Origin: Nilaparvata lugens
Taxonomy: Eukaryota; Arthropoda; Insecta; Hemiptera; Delphacidae
Reading direction: 5' to 3'
DNA: 64,000 bases
Assembly (NCBI RefSeq): GCF_014356525.2
Contig: NC_052515.1
Span: 23,505,212 to 23,569,211, forward strand
This document shows positions 1 through 12,800 of the stretch, in pieces (the stretch's first letter is position 1; the number at the start of each line of letters is the position of its first letter). The notes below the pieces were generated by a model, which saw only the letters and a program-made list of their open reading frames with translations, was not told the origin of the DNA and searched no databases. A program made the position numbers and the translations under genes.

Positions 1-233
1 TTGAATAGTTGTGTATCTGGCCTCTTGCTTGGAGTGTGTGAAGTTGGCCTTTCAGAAGTACAAGGGAGTTCAGAACATATTGACTGAAGACAGTGAGTAT
101 TCCCAGCCTCCTGAACAGCGGGCGACAATGCTATGGTGATGATGTTACTATACGAATCACTTTCTTCTGTAGGAGGAGAATTCTGTGAAATCCACTTGCA
201 TGCCCCCAAAGTGCAATCCCATAGTTGATAGTT
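1..233 (-). mobile_element. Non-LTR retrotransposon ORF2 C-terminal fragment
   Basis: The minus strand reads as a decayed reverse-transcriptase C-terminal region: a YGIALWG-like stretch, then LLLQKKVIRIV, then HCRPLFRRLGIL. This is the segment that follows the RT domain in jockey/CR1-type elements. The same order ([13 protein letters not shown], then HCRPLF) occurs in the longer LINE copy at 19.3-20.6 kb. It carries at least one stop and runs off the window edge. Confidence 0.65.
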
Positions 234-405
234 GAATGAAACAATCCCAAGTTTCATTTCGTCAAGGAAAAACGTTTCCAATTATGGAAATGAGAAAATA
301 GATTCATCCGCTCCGTTTTGGAAAGCCATTTTTCTGACTCCAGCTGTCTAAAGTCAAGAACTCACCTAAATTCCGAGCTCGGAAACCGGCCCTTAATATA
401 GTGGG
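233..405. repeat. Partial copy of the GAGCTCGGAAACCGGCCC foldback family
   Basis: The stretch matches one half of the complete foldback element at 32573-32991: a region around AAACGTTTCCAATTATGG, then GTTTTGGAAAGCCATTTTTC, TGACTCCAGCTGTC and the terminal CCGAGCTCGGAAACCGGCCC. Only one arm and part of the centre are kept. It abuts the LINE fragment to its left. Confidence 0.7.
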
Positions 406-424
406 GTCCACGTTATAATTACAG

Positions 425-650
425 TGAAGAAAGGAAGGAGGAGGAGGAGGTGTGGGAGGATGACGAGGAGGATGTGGAGGGAGAGAATGATGAGGAGTAG
501 GAGGAGGAGGTGGAGAAGGAGAAGGACGAGGAGAAGGAGGAAGAGGTGTGGGAGGATGACAAGGAGAATGTGGAGGGAGAGAATGAGGAGGTGGTGGAGA
601 AGGAGGAGGAGGAGAAGGAAAAGAAGAAGGAGAACGATAGGACTAGGTGG
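425..650. repeat. GGA-rich purine minisatellite
   Basis: Over 200 bases of almost pure purine on the plus strand, built from GGA/GAGGA units with longer imperfect repeats such as GGTGTGGGAGGATGAC occurring twice. Open frames across it (Arg-rich on one strand, Ser-rich on the other) are compositional artefacts. It lies downstream of TOLLIP exon 3, probably in an intron. Confidence 0.85.
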
Positions 651-723
651 TAGAAGAAAGTTATAAAAAAATGTGAGAATAACTGTAAGAAATAATTTAT
701 GTATGAAAGAAATATGAACTTAC

Positions 724-2538
724 CATTGTATAACTTTGTTCCATCTTGGATTCTTGCCTCCATTAGGATCGGTATGAGTTTCGTAGACACAATGGCCTAC
801 TCGGATTCTCACATACGGATCCATCCTGGTCATTCCATAGTTTTTCACAAGTTTCGCCTGAAGAAATTATTATATATTAAAAATCTCGCTAAGTCTAAGT
901 TTCATTAGTTTTAATGCAAAAGAAAATAAATTTCAACTTTGACGAAATCTATCCATCGATTATAACAAAAACAAGACATTCAACTTTTGACGAAATCTAT
1001 CCGGCAGTAGTGCTGATCATGGAATGAAACTTCTGGATTACTAAATCCAAAATTCTAAAATATTGAAATAATATATACTAGTAGTTCTGTGAACAGTAGA
1101 CCTCGCGATCAGTAAGTTACATTGACCTGTTGTTATGTTTTCTCAAAAATTAATAAATAATTTATCTATTTAAAATGTCTAGAAAAAATCTTAGATAAAC
1201 ATAGAGTTTTCTGTCCTATCGTAGCGTGACGTGTCTTCCCGGAATGTGAGTGTGAGCGCTGTTATCAGGTCTGGCTGCAACTGTCTACGACGTTGATGGA
1301 AAGATACAATTTTCAAGATGTTCGATGTTTTTGAACGGGTAGTATTATAGTCAACTGTCTACGTACTAACGTTGATGGAAAGATAAATTTTCAACATGTT
1401 CAATGTTTTTCAACTGGTAGTATTATAGTCCACTAGACACCTGATTTATGATGAATAATTCTATAGTCAGATTTTTACGGTAATATTGGCGTATGAAGGA
1501 GGCTCCTTTTTCCTTCTATATTATCCTTGAAATGCAAAATTTCCAAAAACGTTGTATATACGTCGACGCGCAATTTAAAAAGGAACATACCTGTTAAATT
1601 TCATGAAAATCTATTACCGCGTTTCGCCGTAAATGCGCAACATAAAAACATATAAACATTTAAACATTAAGAGAAATGCCAAACCGTCGACTTGAATCTT
1701 AGACCTCACTTCGCTCGGTCAACTAGACGCCTCATTTTAAGTGGGATTTATAAAATAAATAGAACAGTAACTTACTTCTTACATGTGTAAGACATGATCT
1801 GAATTCTGAAATCAGCAGTAATCTGTTATTTTCTTACAAATATATTTTTCATGAAATAGATAGCAACTTCTTAATATGTATGGCTACTTTCTTGTATTTA
1901 TAAAATATAATTATACAGTACCCTTTGAAACTAATAAAATACAAATTATAACTATTAGTTTCGGTGATCACACCAAATTTATTTTTAAAACTTAACGATG
2001 GTGTGATCACTGAAACTAGTAGTTATAATTTGTACTCTATTTTATTAGTTTCAAAGGGTACTGTATAATTCTATTTTATAGCTAGCAACTTCTATGCATA
2101 TAGTGATATGAATTTAAATTGAACAACCAGTCGTGGCAACCAGTGGGTTGCAAAATGTCAAAAATACACCAATTGTCATTGAACTTCATGGTCACCAGCC
2201 GGGTCACCAGATACTGGCGGCCGAACACCAGATTTTTAAGACCCGCCTAGTTTCTCACTATGGTCGCCAACTTGACAGCCGATCCTATTGTTTCTAGTGT
2301 GGATAAGACCGCCAATTGACCCACTGATAGGAGCCTAAGAAATACTCTAAATAAACATATTGCACGGACTTACATTGGTAACAGTAATGTTGAGCCTTCC
2401 AGTTGGATTCTGTACAAGAGAACTGCCAAACATCTGCTGTTGAAGAGCTATGGCTGTTTGCTGGTCAGCTGATTCTTGCTGCAGTTGCGTGGATTCTGAT
2501 ATTCTCAGGAAATCTGGAGGGAGAGTTCCAAGAAACAC
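724..2538 (-). CDS. TOLLIP: Toll-interacting protein, two internal exons
   Basis: Two minus-strand exons fit TOLLIP, an adaptor that binds ubiquitin, phosphoinositides and Tom1 in endosomal sorting and dampens Toll/IL-1 signalling. The exon at 2374-2538 (55 codons, acceptor TTGCAACAG, donor AAT|GTAAGT) encodes the [11 protein letters not shown] segment of the N-terminal Tom1-binding region, a Gln-rich linker and GRLNITVTN, which begins the C2 domain. The exon at 724-857 (134 nt, donor ATG|GTAAGT) continues the C2 domain with [20 protein letters not shown] and then [12 protein letters not shown]. Phases agree: 0 between the two exons, 2 at the end. The start exon was not found between 2.5 and 3.7 kb. 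The rest of C2 and the CUE domain would lie left of base 1. The intron between them holds a foldback repeat. Confidence 0.88.
858..1908. other. Intronic AT-rich stretch of TOLLIP
   Basis: No coding sequence seen. There are two short direct repeats: a segment starting TTTCAACTTTGACGAAATCT (about 930 and 977) and a segment with CAACTGTCTACGACGTTGATGG (about 1278 and 1350). The rest is unremarkable. Confidence 0.5.
1909..2070. repeat. Foldback (inverted repeat) element in TOLLIP intron
   Basis: The left arm starts AATTATACAGTACCCTTTGA and includes GGTGATCACACCA. The right arm is its near-perfect complement, ending TCAAAGGGTACTGTATAATT. The arms are about 65 bases around a short AT loop. It is probably a small MITE or a snap-back duplication. 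No target duplication is obvious. Confidence 0.75.
2100..2340. other. Unassigned non-coding stretch
   Basis: Unusually GC-rich for its surroundings, with repeated CCAG/GGTCACCAG motifs (for example GGTCACCAGCCGGGTCACCAG). It could be a decayed repeat. No open frame or splice context was recognised. Confidence 0.3.
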
Positions 2539-2559
2539 CTGTTGCAAAGAAATAGGTCC

Positions 2560-3756
2560 TACAATTATTTACAGTTTACAGCGTTTACACTTCAGGTGCA
2601 ATTCCTTATAGGCGTTCTAGCCTCTAAGGAATTGCACCTTTGGAATACTCTACTTACACTTGAATAAAAAATATAAAAATGATACTTGTACAATAATGAC
2701 TCAACCTCAAGTTTCAAATACTACACTATACTATATACCTACTTGAAATAAGTTAGGTTACAGAAAATTAAATTACTCCTGCGTGGAGTTTAGATTCTAT
2801 CTAGAAAAGGTAAACACATAATCTATCTTAGTCATTATCAAATATAAAAAATGGACATTATTGATAAAGTAAAGCAGAGCAGATAAATTAATAGAAAACA
2901 AAGATTAATGGATGAACATTGGGCATACCGCAATAAGAGTTACGTAATAATTGTTAGCCTATAATAGTATTTGCTGTAAATTTTTGAACTCGGTCTCACA
3001 TAAATTCACTGATATTTTTGTTTATAAATTATAATTTAAAAAAACAAACAATTATTGTAGGTCTGAAAAAAGTCTTGTAAGGATTGCTATTTTTAAAATT
3101 GTTAACCTTACATGGACTTGATAGCTTTAACAATAAAGCCTAAAAGAACTGTAGATGTTGGATGAATTATGAAATTATAATTACCCTCTTCCTTCTTTCT
3201 TCGTTTATTTTATCGGATGAAGTAGCTGTAGCCATCATTGAAACAATTTCGCATTTGATAACAAACCGATCTACGTTGACACTGACTGACAAGTATTATC
3301 AATGGTTGCACAATAGGTGTAGACGACAGCCAGTGCTGACTTGATATTTAAAATCAGTTTTTTAAATTGTTTTTTGAATTAAAAGAAATGTAAATAAATG
3401 AATAAATTGTAATTACTATTGAATTTATTGAAAAGGTTGATAATCCGTTTTTGATGTGATTCAGAAAATTTTCGTCAAATAAAAAAACTCAATTTATTTT
3501 CGAAAAAATGATTATGCAGCTCTCTGCCTTCTGAATATTTTAGTTTCTGTCATTCGAGATTTTTCTAGAGTTTCTAACTTTCTAACCTAATTTTCTCGTA
3601 GACAATACGTTTGTTCTTGATCTTGTTCTTTTCCTGCTTTTGACAATAAACAAAGCTACTTTGTCTCAAATATTTTCAAATCTTTGCATTTTTGGTGAAT
3701 TTTAATTACTCAAAGTTTTCTATTCTTAGAGTGAAGAGACAAACAATCCAATTAAA
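2560..3756. other. Intergenic or TOLLIP intron 1 / TXNL4A promoter region
   Basis: No convincing exon on either strand. A short snap-back lies at about 2590-2642 (AGGTGCAATTCCTTATAGGC with its complement). Cryptic donor-like sites occur, but no start codon that would join to TOLLIP exon 2. The TXNL4A transcription start should fall in the last 200 bases; no clear TATA box was recognised. Confidence 0.4.
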
Positions 3757-5372
3757 ATGTCGTATATGTTGGGACATTTACACAACGGCTGGCAGGTGGA
3801 TCAAGCTATTTTATCTGAAGAAGATCGTGTTGTGGTAAGGGTTATTCTAAATATATCTTTAATATTTTTATCATTTAATGAATACGTAATTCTTGTGATA
3901 AAAAAGTGATAATCTAATAATTTCTCAAGTGAATGATTAAAAGCTAGGCTTTTTTACACATCAAGCTAATATGCTTACGGTACCTAATGACTTCATGGAT
4001 TTACTCATGTATTGCTCCTTGTATTATCCAATTCAATTTAAATTTATAATATAGGCTGAAGCTTGAATATCGCATTTTTAACTTTAGCCCAATTTATATT
4101 TAGCCTAAATGAGTTAGCCTACTTGCTTGATCAAACTCTTTAACCAAAATATTTGAATTTTCTTCAAGGTTTCATTTTATTTCTAGTTTATAATGTAAGT
4201 TGCCGCATTTCTTATCTAAAATTAATTTCTGCTTGACTTGCTTTTTACTTGTTTGAATGTTTCTGTTACCAAATAGTTATGCTTTAATAATTTATTGTCT
4301 CTTTCAGGTTATCAGATTTGGTCACGATTGGGATCCTACATGTATGAAAATGGATGAAGTGCTGTACAGTATCGCAGAAAAAGTAAAGAATTTTGCGGTC
4401 ATCTATCTAGTTGACATAACAAAAGTACCTGATTTCAATAAAATGTAAGTTAAACCAACTCTTCATTCAGTGGTCAGGTTTGCCACAGACATTAAGAGTA
4501 AGATTTTTTGGGGATTTAGTAAGGAAAAACACAGATTTTTGAAAAATAGCTCACTTCCTTTGTTCAGAGAAATATAGAAATGCTGGAAGTTAGGATAAGT
4601 TGGGGTGGAAAATAGGCAATACAATTATTTTTATATTTCATGGCAGAGAGATTCATATGTTCTGCCTCTTCGTATTAAATATATAATTGCTTAATAGCTT
4701 ATCATTCCCTTTAAGTGGTATTGGCTTAAAGTTTAATCATTAGAAATGTCACTTCACCTCTGTAGTCTACCACTTTATATTATTGTGTGCTGTCGTCGAC
4801 GAAATTATATAGACATCAATAATGTACAGTGTAGAGGCCAAGCCACACAAGGCGTTTTTCAGACAAGTCGGCACGGTTGGAAGCTCCCTGGATTGGCTGA
4901 TTGGGTTGACGTTCGGGAATCAGCGGATCGGAGAGTAATCTGCCTTGCCGACTCGTCTAAAAATCGCCTCATGTAGCTTAACCCTAATAGAGCTGTTAAT
5001 ACAACGCGATTTATCTGGAATCGTTGTTTAGGAATCTAATGTTTAGATTCCATGAATAAACCCAACATGTTTCTAACTTCAATAACAATCTAAATCAAGT
5101 ATAAAATTATTGTAATTGAACTCACTTCCAAAATCTCATTAAATGCGTCTTTTTCCAGGTACGAATTGTACGACCCCTGCACTGTGATGTTCTTTTTCCG
5201 TAACAAACACATCATGATTGATTTGGGAACTGGTAACAACAACAAAATCAACTGGGCATTGGAGGACAAACAGGAGATGATCGACATCATTGAAACCGTC
5301 TACAGGGGGGCCAGGAAAGGACGTGGTCTTGTTGTGTCGCCCAAAGACTATTCCACCAAATACAGATATTAA
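3757..5372 (+). CDS. TXNL4A: Thioredoxin-like 4A / Dim1, U5 snRNP 15 kDa protein
   Basis: Three exons: 3757-3834, 4308-4444 and 5159-5372. Joined they give 429 nt, or 142 residues plus stop, exactly the length of animal Dim1. It is a thioredoxin-fold subunit of the U5 snRNP and U4/U6.U5 tri-snRNP, needed for pre-mRNA splicing and acting in the nucleus. Hallmarks are MSYMLGHLHNGWQVDQAI at the N-terminus, VIRFGHDWDPTCMKMDE where thioredoxin has its CxxC (only one Cys here, so no redox site), VDITKVPDFNKMYELYDP, then TVMFFFRNKHIMIDLGTGNN, and the C-terminal GRGLVVSPKDYSTKYRY. Splice sites are canonical (GTG|GTAAGG; CTTTCAG|GTT; AAT|GTAAGT; TTCCAG|GTA). Phases agree. An AATAAA at 5663 may end the transcript. 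Confidence 0.97.
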
Positions 5373-6860
5373 GTGACTATGAACTTGACTATCAATGTGT
5401 TATCATTATTGTAAGTAAAAGGTGTTTCAATTTTATATTTCACAAACTATACTACACTAGATTCTCGTCTTGATAATTTTATTTCTCTGTATGATGTAAA
5501 TAATAGTAAAGTATTAAGAGAATTCTACTTGCATTCATTTTGGACTCCAATCCAAGAAAGATCTAATTCATTTAATCCTATAGTGTTCACTGTATTATTT
5601 GATGCTTACAGCTGTCCAAATTACTCCGCTCAAGAGTCAGATCTCAGACCCTCGTCTTCAAGAATAAAACATAATTATAACTTGAAATAGTGATACTTTT
5701 GTAATGTGGCATACAGTATTATGGATCTTCACTATTAGAATATGAGGCGAAAATTTATGACATCTGAATGTGTCATAAGTATAATGACAATTATTATTCA
5801 TTGTCAAAGTAATATTTTGACATAATTTGTCTACGAATACCATCTCAGCAACTTCTCTCTTCAATATAAAACTATTTCTATGATTTTTACATAAAAAATA
5901 GCGCCCGAAAAAGGTTGAAAAGCATGCTCTCAAACTTTCGGAGAAAGTGAGATAGAATTTTTGATTTTTATGAAAATTTTTGATTTTTATAGAATTTTTT
6001 TTGAGGTAATAGCATCGACACGTATCTAATTGATTTTTAAAAATTTTTGATTTTATGAAAAAATTTTGATTTTTATGAAAATTTTTGATTTTTATAGAAT
6101 TTTTTTGAGGTAATAGCATCGACACGTATCTAATTTGAGTGATAAGATACCACACTGATTGTTAGTGAAATTGGTTTCACTCAAGTTTAAAACTTTGCAA
6201 TGTCATGTAAGATATAACTATGGGATAGAATACACTAATTGCAGATCAACAAATAGTTTTTGACACATTGTGTGGAATGAAGGAGAAACTCAAATTATTC
6301 TACTAGTAATATTGAGAATGTATCAAGAGAAGAACAGACATGAAATTATAAATATTTATTTTAAAAAAGAAGGTTATATTAAAAAACGTATAATAAAAAA
6401 TGTTTTGACTAGTTTACAAAGCACGCATTTTAAATAAAATAATATTATCACTGAAAAGAGTGAAAAGCTAGTTGACTAGATACTTTGTATAAACTCTTTC
6501 ACTGTTTGAATAAAACAATTTGGATTCACGGTGACAAGTAAATTTGTTATTTTCTATACTCAAACAATGCGAACAATCATTATGAGAATGGTATTAATAA
6601 TCTACAGTGACATTAGTACCGTATGAAATTTAGAAGTAGGATAATAATATAGTGCGACTGTTCCACAAATAATACCATGGTACATTTTGCACACCCTTCT
6701 CTTATCACCGTTAGTTATTCAAAATAATTATAATTTATTGGTTACAATAATATCATTTTTGATTCGTATTTATTTTGTGAGATTAGCTTGAACTGTTAGC
6801 ATTCTTTATAAAATTAATGATTTCCGTTCAACCAATGCTGTCGGTTCTAATTTAATTTCA
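5373..6860. other. Intergenic AT-rich region
   Basis: Apart from the tandem repeat listed separately, nothing coding was recognised. Longer open frames here translate to low-complexity Lys/Asn/Phe peptides from the AT-rich repeat. It holds the 3' end of TXNL4A and the 3' side of the bHLH gene. Confidence 0.5.
5950..6133. repeat. Two-copy tandem repeat, about 100 bp unit
   Basis: The motif GATTTTTATAGAATTTTTTT followed by GAGGTAATAGCATCGACACG and TATCTAATT occurs twice, with short GATTTTTATGAAAATTTTT sub-repeats in front of each. The second copy is slightly shorter. Confidence 0.8.
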
Positions 6861-9800
6861 CTATATCTGTCTCTTTTTAATAATAATTTGAAAAATCAAC
6901 TGGGAATCCACCAACAACATCTCACTCTCATGAAACAGGTCCACCTCATCCAGCGTTATATCGATTGAAGTAGTACTTATCACAATATCCTTCATGACAG
7001 CCCGCTTCAGTTTCCTAAAATAAAAGAGATGCATCAAATTATTTATACTACTATGGCCCGGTTGCACAAAAGCCGGTTAAATTTTAACCGTGATTAATTT
7101 TACAAGAACCAATCAGAGAAGGCCTTTTAGAAGAGTAGGCTTCCCTGATTTGTTCTCGTGAAATTAATCACGGTTAAAATTTAAACGGCACTATGAGTCT
7201 AAACGTAGTGGAGCGGGGAAGGTAGTGAGGGTATCAGAGAAGGTAGCTGAGAGAGTCCTGAAAATAATTCTTGCATCTAAATATCTTCCTACTAGTGAAG
7301 TGCATTCCAAGCAATTATCATTAATCATAATCATTTTAATTTTATAGCTATTATATGGTTGAGACAAACACATCTGGTCAACCATGGTTCTGTGAATTAT
7401 AGTTTCAATGAAATTTACAAGGTCCTTGAATGATTTCAATTAATTTTAAAGAGGTGTTTGAATGAGAGCGTTTAATCTACAAATTTTAATAAAACAACTA
7501 TATTTAATGCATTTTAGTAAATAAATACAGCGGCTAGCTTCTTGATAGTCTCAGCCAATTAGACTCTGTTGTAAGTTAGGAATTAACTATTTGACGTACC
7601 ATCTCCAATTGTAGAAGATGTTGCAGCTCAGCAATGTATTCTATTGCTTTTTGTAGAGTCTTAACTTTGCTCACCCGTTTACCTCTGTAACAAAATGAAA
7701 TTGAAATTAGAAAAACCCAGTTTTAATAACAGCTTCTTTGACTAATCAAACCCTTTCTAACTAGATATTGTTGAGCAGTTGACTACAACAATTTCTCAAT
7801 GTGATAAAAAATGAAATCCGAGCCCTTCTCTGATGAGAGTCACTTCAATCTGTCAGCATTGATTTATTGAGCAGCATGCATTTTATTAAGGAATGCTGAC
7901 TTGAGAAGAGTTTTTTACTACAAATGTAGTAATTTTAATCAATAAAATAAATAGAAAAGTTTTCTAGCATATCCTAAAAATCTAACAGTTTAATTTACAA
8001 AAAATATTTTTTTTATTATGTTATAGTTATGCTTATATAGAATCATAATTATAATAATAAAAGTGGTTGACAGTTTTCTCGGGTTGGATACAAACAAATC
8101 AAGAAACCATAAAACATCTATAAAAAAACATGAAAACTGTCAACCACTTTTATTATTATAATTATGATATTATATAAACATAACTAACATAATAAAAAAT
8201 ATTTTTTGTAAATTAAACTGTTAGATTTTTAGGATATGCTAGGAAACTTTTCTATTTATTTTATTGATTAAATTGTGGTTCTCATTGATAAATGAAAAAA
8301 TCCTATTTATTTTCCAAAAAATAAATTACAAGATGAAAATTTTCAAAATAGAATACTGCATATACCCATATTTTTAAATCTATTGATGGTTAATGATATA
8401 ATAAGTAGACAAAATGGAACACACTATCAGTGATAAATTAATTAAATTGAATTTATTTGGACTAAAGTTCTACCAAATTGGAAAAATTTCGTTTAAGGAG
8501 CCAGGTTCATTTGGAACTCGCAACACTCGTTGAACAAGAGATGAAAGAACAGTCTATTTTAGGAGGGTTGGGAACCACCGGAAAGTGATTTCGATGAAAG
8601 TTTATCAATTTTCTTCTCCTTCAAAATCTCCTTTCTTCTCCTTCTAAATCTCCTTTTTTCTCCTTCAAAACGAGATTCCTCATTTCTCCATTTAGCAGGC
8701 AGCATTCAGAACCCCTTTCACTCCCGAAAGGGAATTTTTGTGTTTTGGGGTTGGTAGCTGTGAGTCGCACGCCGCTATCCGCTCTGTCAGTTGTGAGTGA
8801 GAGAGAGCGTCCAATCATTCTGCTGCGTTGCATTTGATATCACAGATCACCTGACAACGTCAACATGAATAACAAGAACTAGCCGGTCCATTATTTTTGT
8901 TTGACTAAACATCAAGCTACGAGCTTTCAAACTTGAAAATTCTTTCAAGTTTTCGGGTTGATTTGAAGGGCTTTTCATGTCTTCGAACAGTACAAATGGG
9001 TTTTTGTGGCGTGGTGGCCCTGAGTCACTTATTCGCGAGGTTTTTGCCAGACAGCCGATTTGGGACCTGAGGAGCCACGCTCATCATAACCGAGAGTTGG
9101 TCGCCAGACTCTGGGAAGAGATTTCTGACATCCTAAAAGCGCCAAGTGAGTAACTAAGTTCAGTTTGAATACTTTGAATATTTCTGATGTGTTTCTAATA
9201 GTCCCACCTGTTGGTGCGTGCTACCACCTTTCCAATAAACTTGGTATTCTTTGTTGAGATGTATAATTTTAACAATTCTTGCACCGTCAAAATACACAGT
9301 TTCAAGTACTGTGGTCTAATAATGTAAATGCAAATTATAACTGTCAACATATTTTGAAAACTTATTTTTTACATTTCTTAGATCCTTAGATTCTAGTTTA
9401 TATATTTTTACTTTCATACTAGATTATGAAATGATTGACAACCAATGTATAGGTAACATGGGTAAGTTTATAGATGGTAATTTTCACTTAAGTCTATAGG
9501 TAAAAAATGTTTTATTCAACTTTCATTATCTAGAGATAGACTATGATGTTGACTTGACGTATGTGAACGTCACATGGGTTAGAGGAAGTGTTATTCTGTA
9601 AATAATAGAAAACAATGTTTGAAAAATATTATTAAACGATATGAAGATTTTTTTTTATTGTCAATACTATAGCTATCTAGTCTGGAGACTAATGAGCTAA
9701 TTTTTTCTACCCTAACATACTACTTGAAAATGTTAACAGCGAATATCTCATTAGATATTCTTACTGATATTGATTGTTTAATTAATATGTACACTTATGA

Positions 9801-12800
9801 CTGTACTATAGAAGATATGAAGATGAAATGGAATATAATGATTGATTATAAGCTTTTACTAAGCATGGATTAGGAATTCAGTACCTCTCTTCCACACAAA
9901 ACCCCTTGATGTAAAAAAAATCTTCATGAAACGTTTCAAGTGGAACATTATTGAATTTAAGTATTCTATGGAGAAATAATATCTTCTTCATTAACACTTG
10001 AACGTACCTAGTAGGGTGATAGAGAACTATTATATTAAGGGAATTTTCTAAATGAATATTTAGTTTGAATGATTAGATCCCTAATGTGCATTTCACATCC
10101 GCGGAACTATCAGTGTAACTTTATAGAACTCGAAAAGTTTGAGTGTTTGGACAAAAGTTCATAAACCAGTTCAGCATATATCATATTTGCAATACAGTAC
10201 CATCGATAAATTACATTGTTATTTGTTCTTCCAGCTATAAGGAGACATTTTAAGGTGTTGACTTATAATATATTGTGATTCGTAAATTAATAATCCAACT
10301 TTTATAGAGATTACTTTCATATACTAGATTATGAGATGATTGAAAACCAATGTATAGGTAACATTGGTAAGTTTATAGATGGTAATTTTCACTAATAGGT
10401 AACAAAATGCCTACTCTTGATGTTTTGTGAAAACTCTTAAATTTTAGAGACGAACTTTCAAAATCAATTCAGTAAGGTACATATTACGAGAATCTCCATA
10501 TAAATATTGTTAAGTTTTCTAGTTTTTCTACCAAGTTAAGGCCTAAAATTATATGATTTGCTAGTGGGAGCGATGAAGCTTCCATTTCGGTCCGCAGAGT
10601 TGGGGCTAGCAATGCGAGTTGGCATCGGAAGCAGCATCAGCAGCAGACGTCGCTTTAACGATTTTCGTCGCGACGAGCGGGCGAGGCGATTCGCCACAGA
10701 GAGAGCGAGAGAGGAATAGTTTGTCTGGGAGAGAGAGTGAGAAAGGGGTAGGAGCAGGCGTGCGATAGCGAAGCGAGTGAGCGAGTAACTTGAATACCAC
10801 CCTCTTGTATTGATCAGTGCACTGCGGACGCGCGCTTTGCTAGCCTGGAGAGAGATCGAGTTGAGCTGAGAGGAAGAGAGAGTGTGTGAGGGTAGCTAGC
10901 GATGAGATATTGAATGTCCGGTACTAATTAATTGGTATTGATGAACAGTGGGGAACATTGGATGAGACCTTTAATCGAAATTCAAATATAAATAAATGTT
11001 CTTTTTATGAATATAAATTTTTAATTTAGAATTGTCATGGACGTGCAACTCTCCTAGCCTGGAGAGAGAGCGAGTTGAGCCGAGAGCAAGAGAGAGAGTG
11101 TTGGAGGGTGGCTAACGATGAGATATTGAGTGTCCAGTACTAATTAATTGGTATTGATGAACAGTGCGAGTTATCGGATGAGACTTTTATTAGAAATCAA
11201 TTGAAATTTTGTTACAACAGGTTTTTTTATTTGGAATTGGACATAAATTAATTTTCTTCCTGTTGAATAAATTTAATAATTTTTTCATAACAATTCGAAT
11301 AAAATCCATTTTATTTCTGTTGCGATACACTTCAAAGAGCGTATAGTATACAGAAACAACTCAAATGCATCTTTTAAATAACTTTAACTATATGACGACA
11401 CTACAGTCTAATTTTTTAATAATAGTTATAAAAAGCTAGTACTCACGTGTGGAGCGCTTTCGGATTTTTTAAAACCCATTTTCAACACTCAGCGTGAGTG
11501 AACTATTATTCAAAAATTAGATTGTAGTGTCGTCAAAAATAGGTCAAGACGAATTATTAACTTGCAGTTCGTCATGGATATTAAAATAGATGAGTGTTAA
11601 ATAACATTGAAATGAAAGATATACTTACTATACGGTAGTACTATTAAAAATAGGTACCATACTGGATTAGAAATAAGAGTTACGAAAGGTAAATAATTGG
11701 TTAGTTGAAATCACTGTAAATAAAACAGATTAGGATTGTAAAAGTTTGTAAGTAACTTAGTGCGAGTGATGTAGAAGATAGTACCTTCTGTTGATGAGAG
11801 AGTGTAGGATTGAAGTGACGAACCTCCGCATAAAACTAATAAAATCGCTGATAAATGAAGCAGCTACAGAAGAAGCTGATTGCATAGAAATAAGGATGAT
11901 ACTCAGAAATCGCGCTCAGTCCCTTTCTCTTTACATGCATTCAAGAGAGAAATGATAAAATTAATACAATAATAATATGTTAGCGACAAGAAATGCAATA
12001 ATAAAGTAATTGATTAATTTCGCTACTATATATTCATGTAAATTCAGGAGAGATCCGGAGTTAATGAGATCCTGTTTTGTCTTTTCCAATCATTTTAATG
12101 ATAGTAGGCTAGAGGCTACTCTTGACACAAAATGACATCATTTTCTAGTCGATCCTCACTATATTTATCTAACTATACCATTTTTATCTTCACTAAATAA
12201 ACCATTCTATCAAAACTATTAATGGTTTTTTTTCAGTTTACCAGCAGAAATTGACAATGGTATATAATAATCGTACACGGTATTTCGTTTAATATGCTTT
12301 ATAAATATGTGGCTGTTAACTACCGGTACATTCATAACTTCATTTAAAATCACCTTCTGTACTCTATTGCTATTCAATATAATATATGTACCTACTTTAT
12401 TCTATATCAGTAGGCTACATTATTCAAAATTTACTATTTCATTCAAATTCACCTCCAGTATACTTTATTCAGTATAATTTTTACTAGGTTACCTTATCTA
12501 GTTCTAAAGCCCAGTGTGTGGGCTTTGGCCTTCTCCAAAACATTCCTCCAAGCATCTCTGTCTTCAATCATTCTTCTCCATCCTCTTCCAACCATAACCC
12601 ATCCTTCTTGAATCATCCCTGATCTCATCCTCCCATCGTATTCTCGGTCTGTCCCTTTTCCTTCTAGAGTAAAGTTTTTTTTTGAGCACTATTTTTGGAA
12701 TTCTGTTTTCATTCATCCTGTCAACATGTCCGAACCATTCAAATCTCTGTGCCTTTATAAAAAATTGTCATATTTAATTAAATTCTTTGTTGCAGTCGAT

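Noticed and set aside
424..790. Open frames of 80 and 123 codons on opposite strands
   Set aside because: They arise from the GGA-rich purine repeat and have no non-repetitive content.
5658..6155. 165-codon minus-strand frame
   Set aside because: Much of it is the duplicated AT-rich tandem repeat; no domain, no splice or start context.
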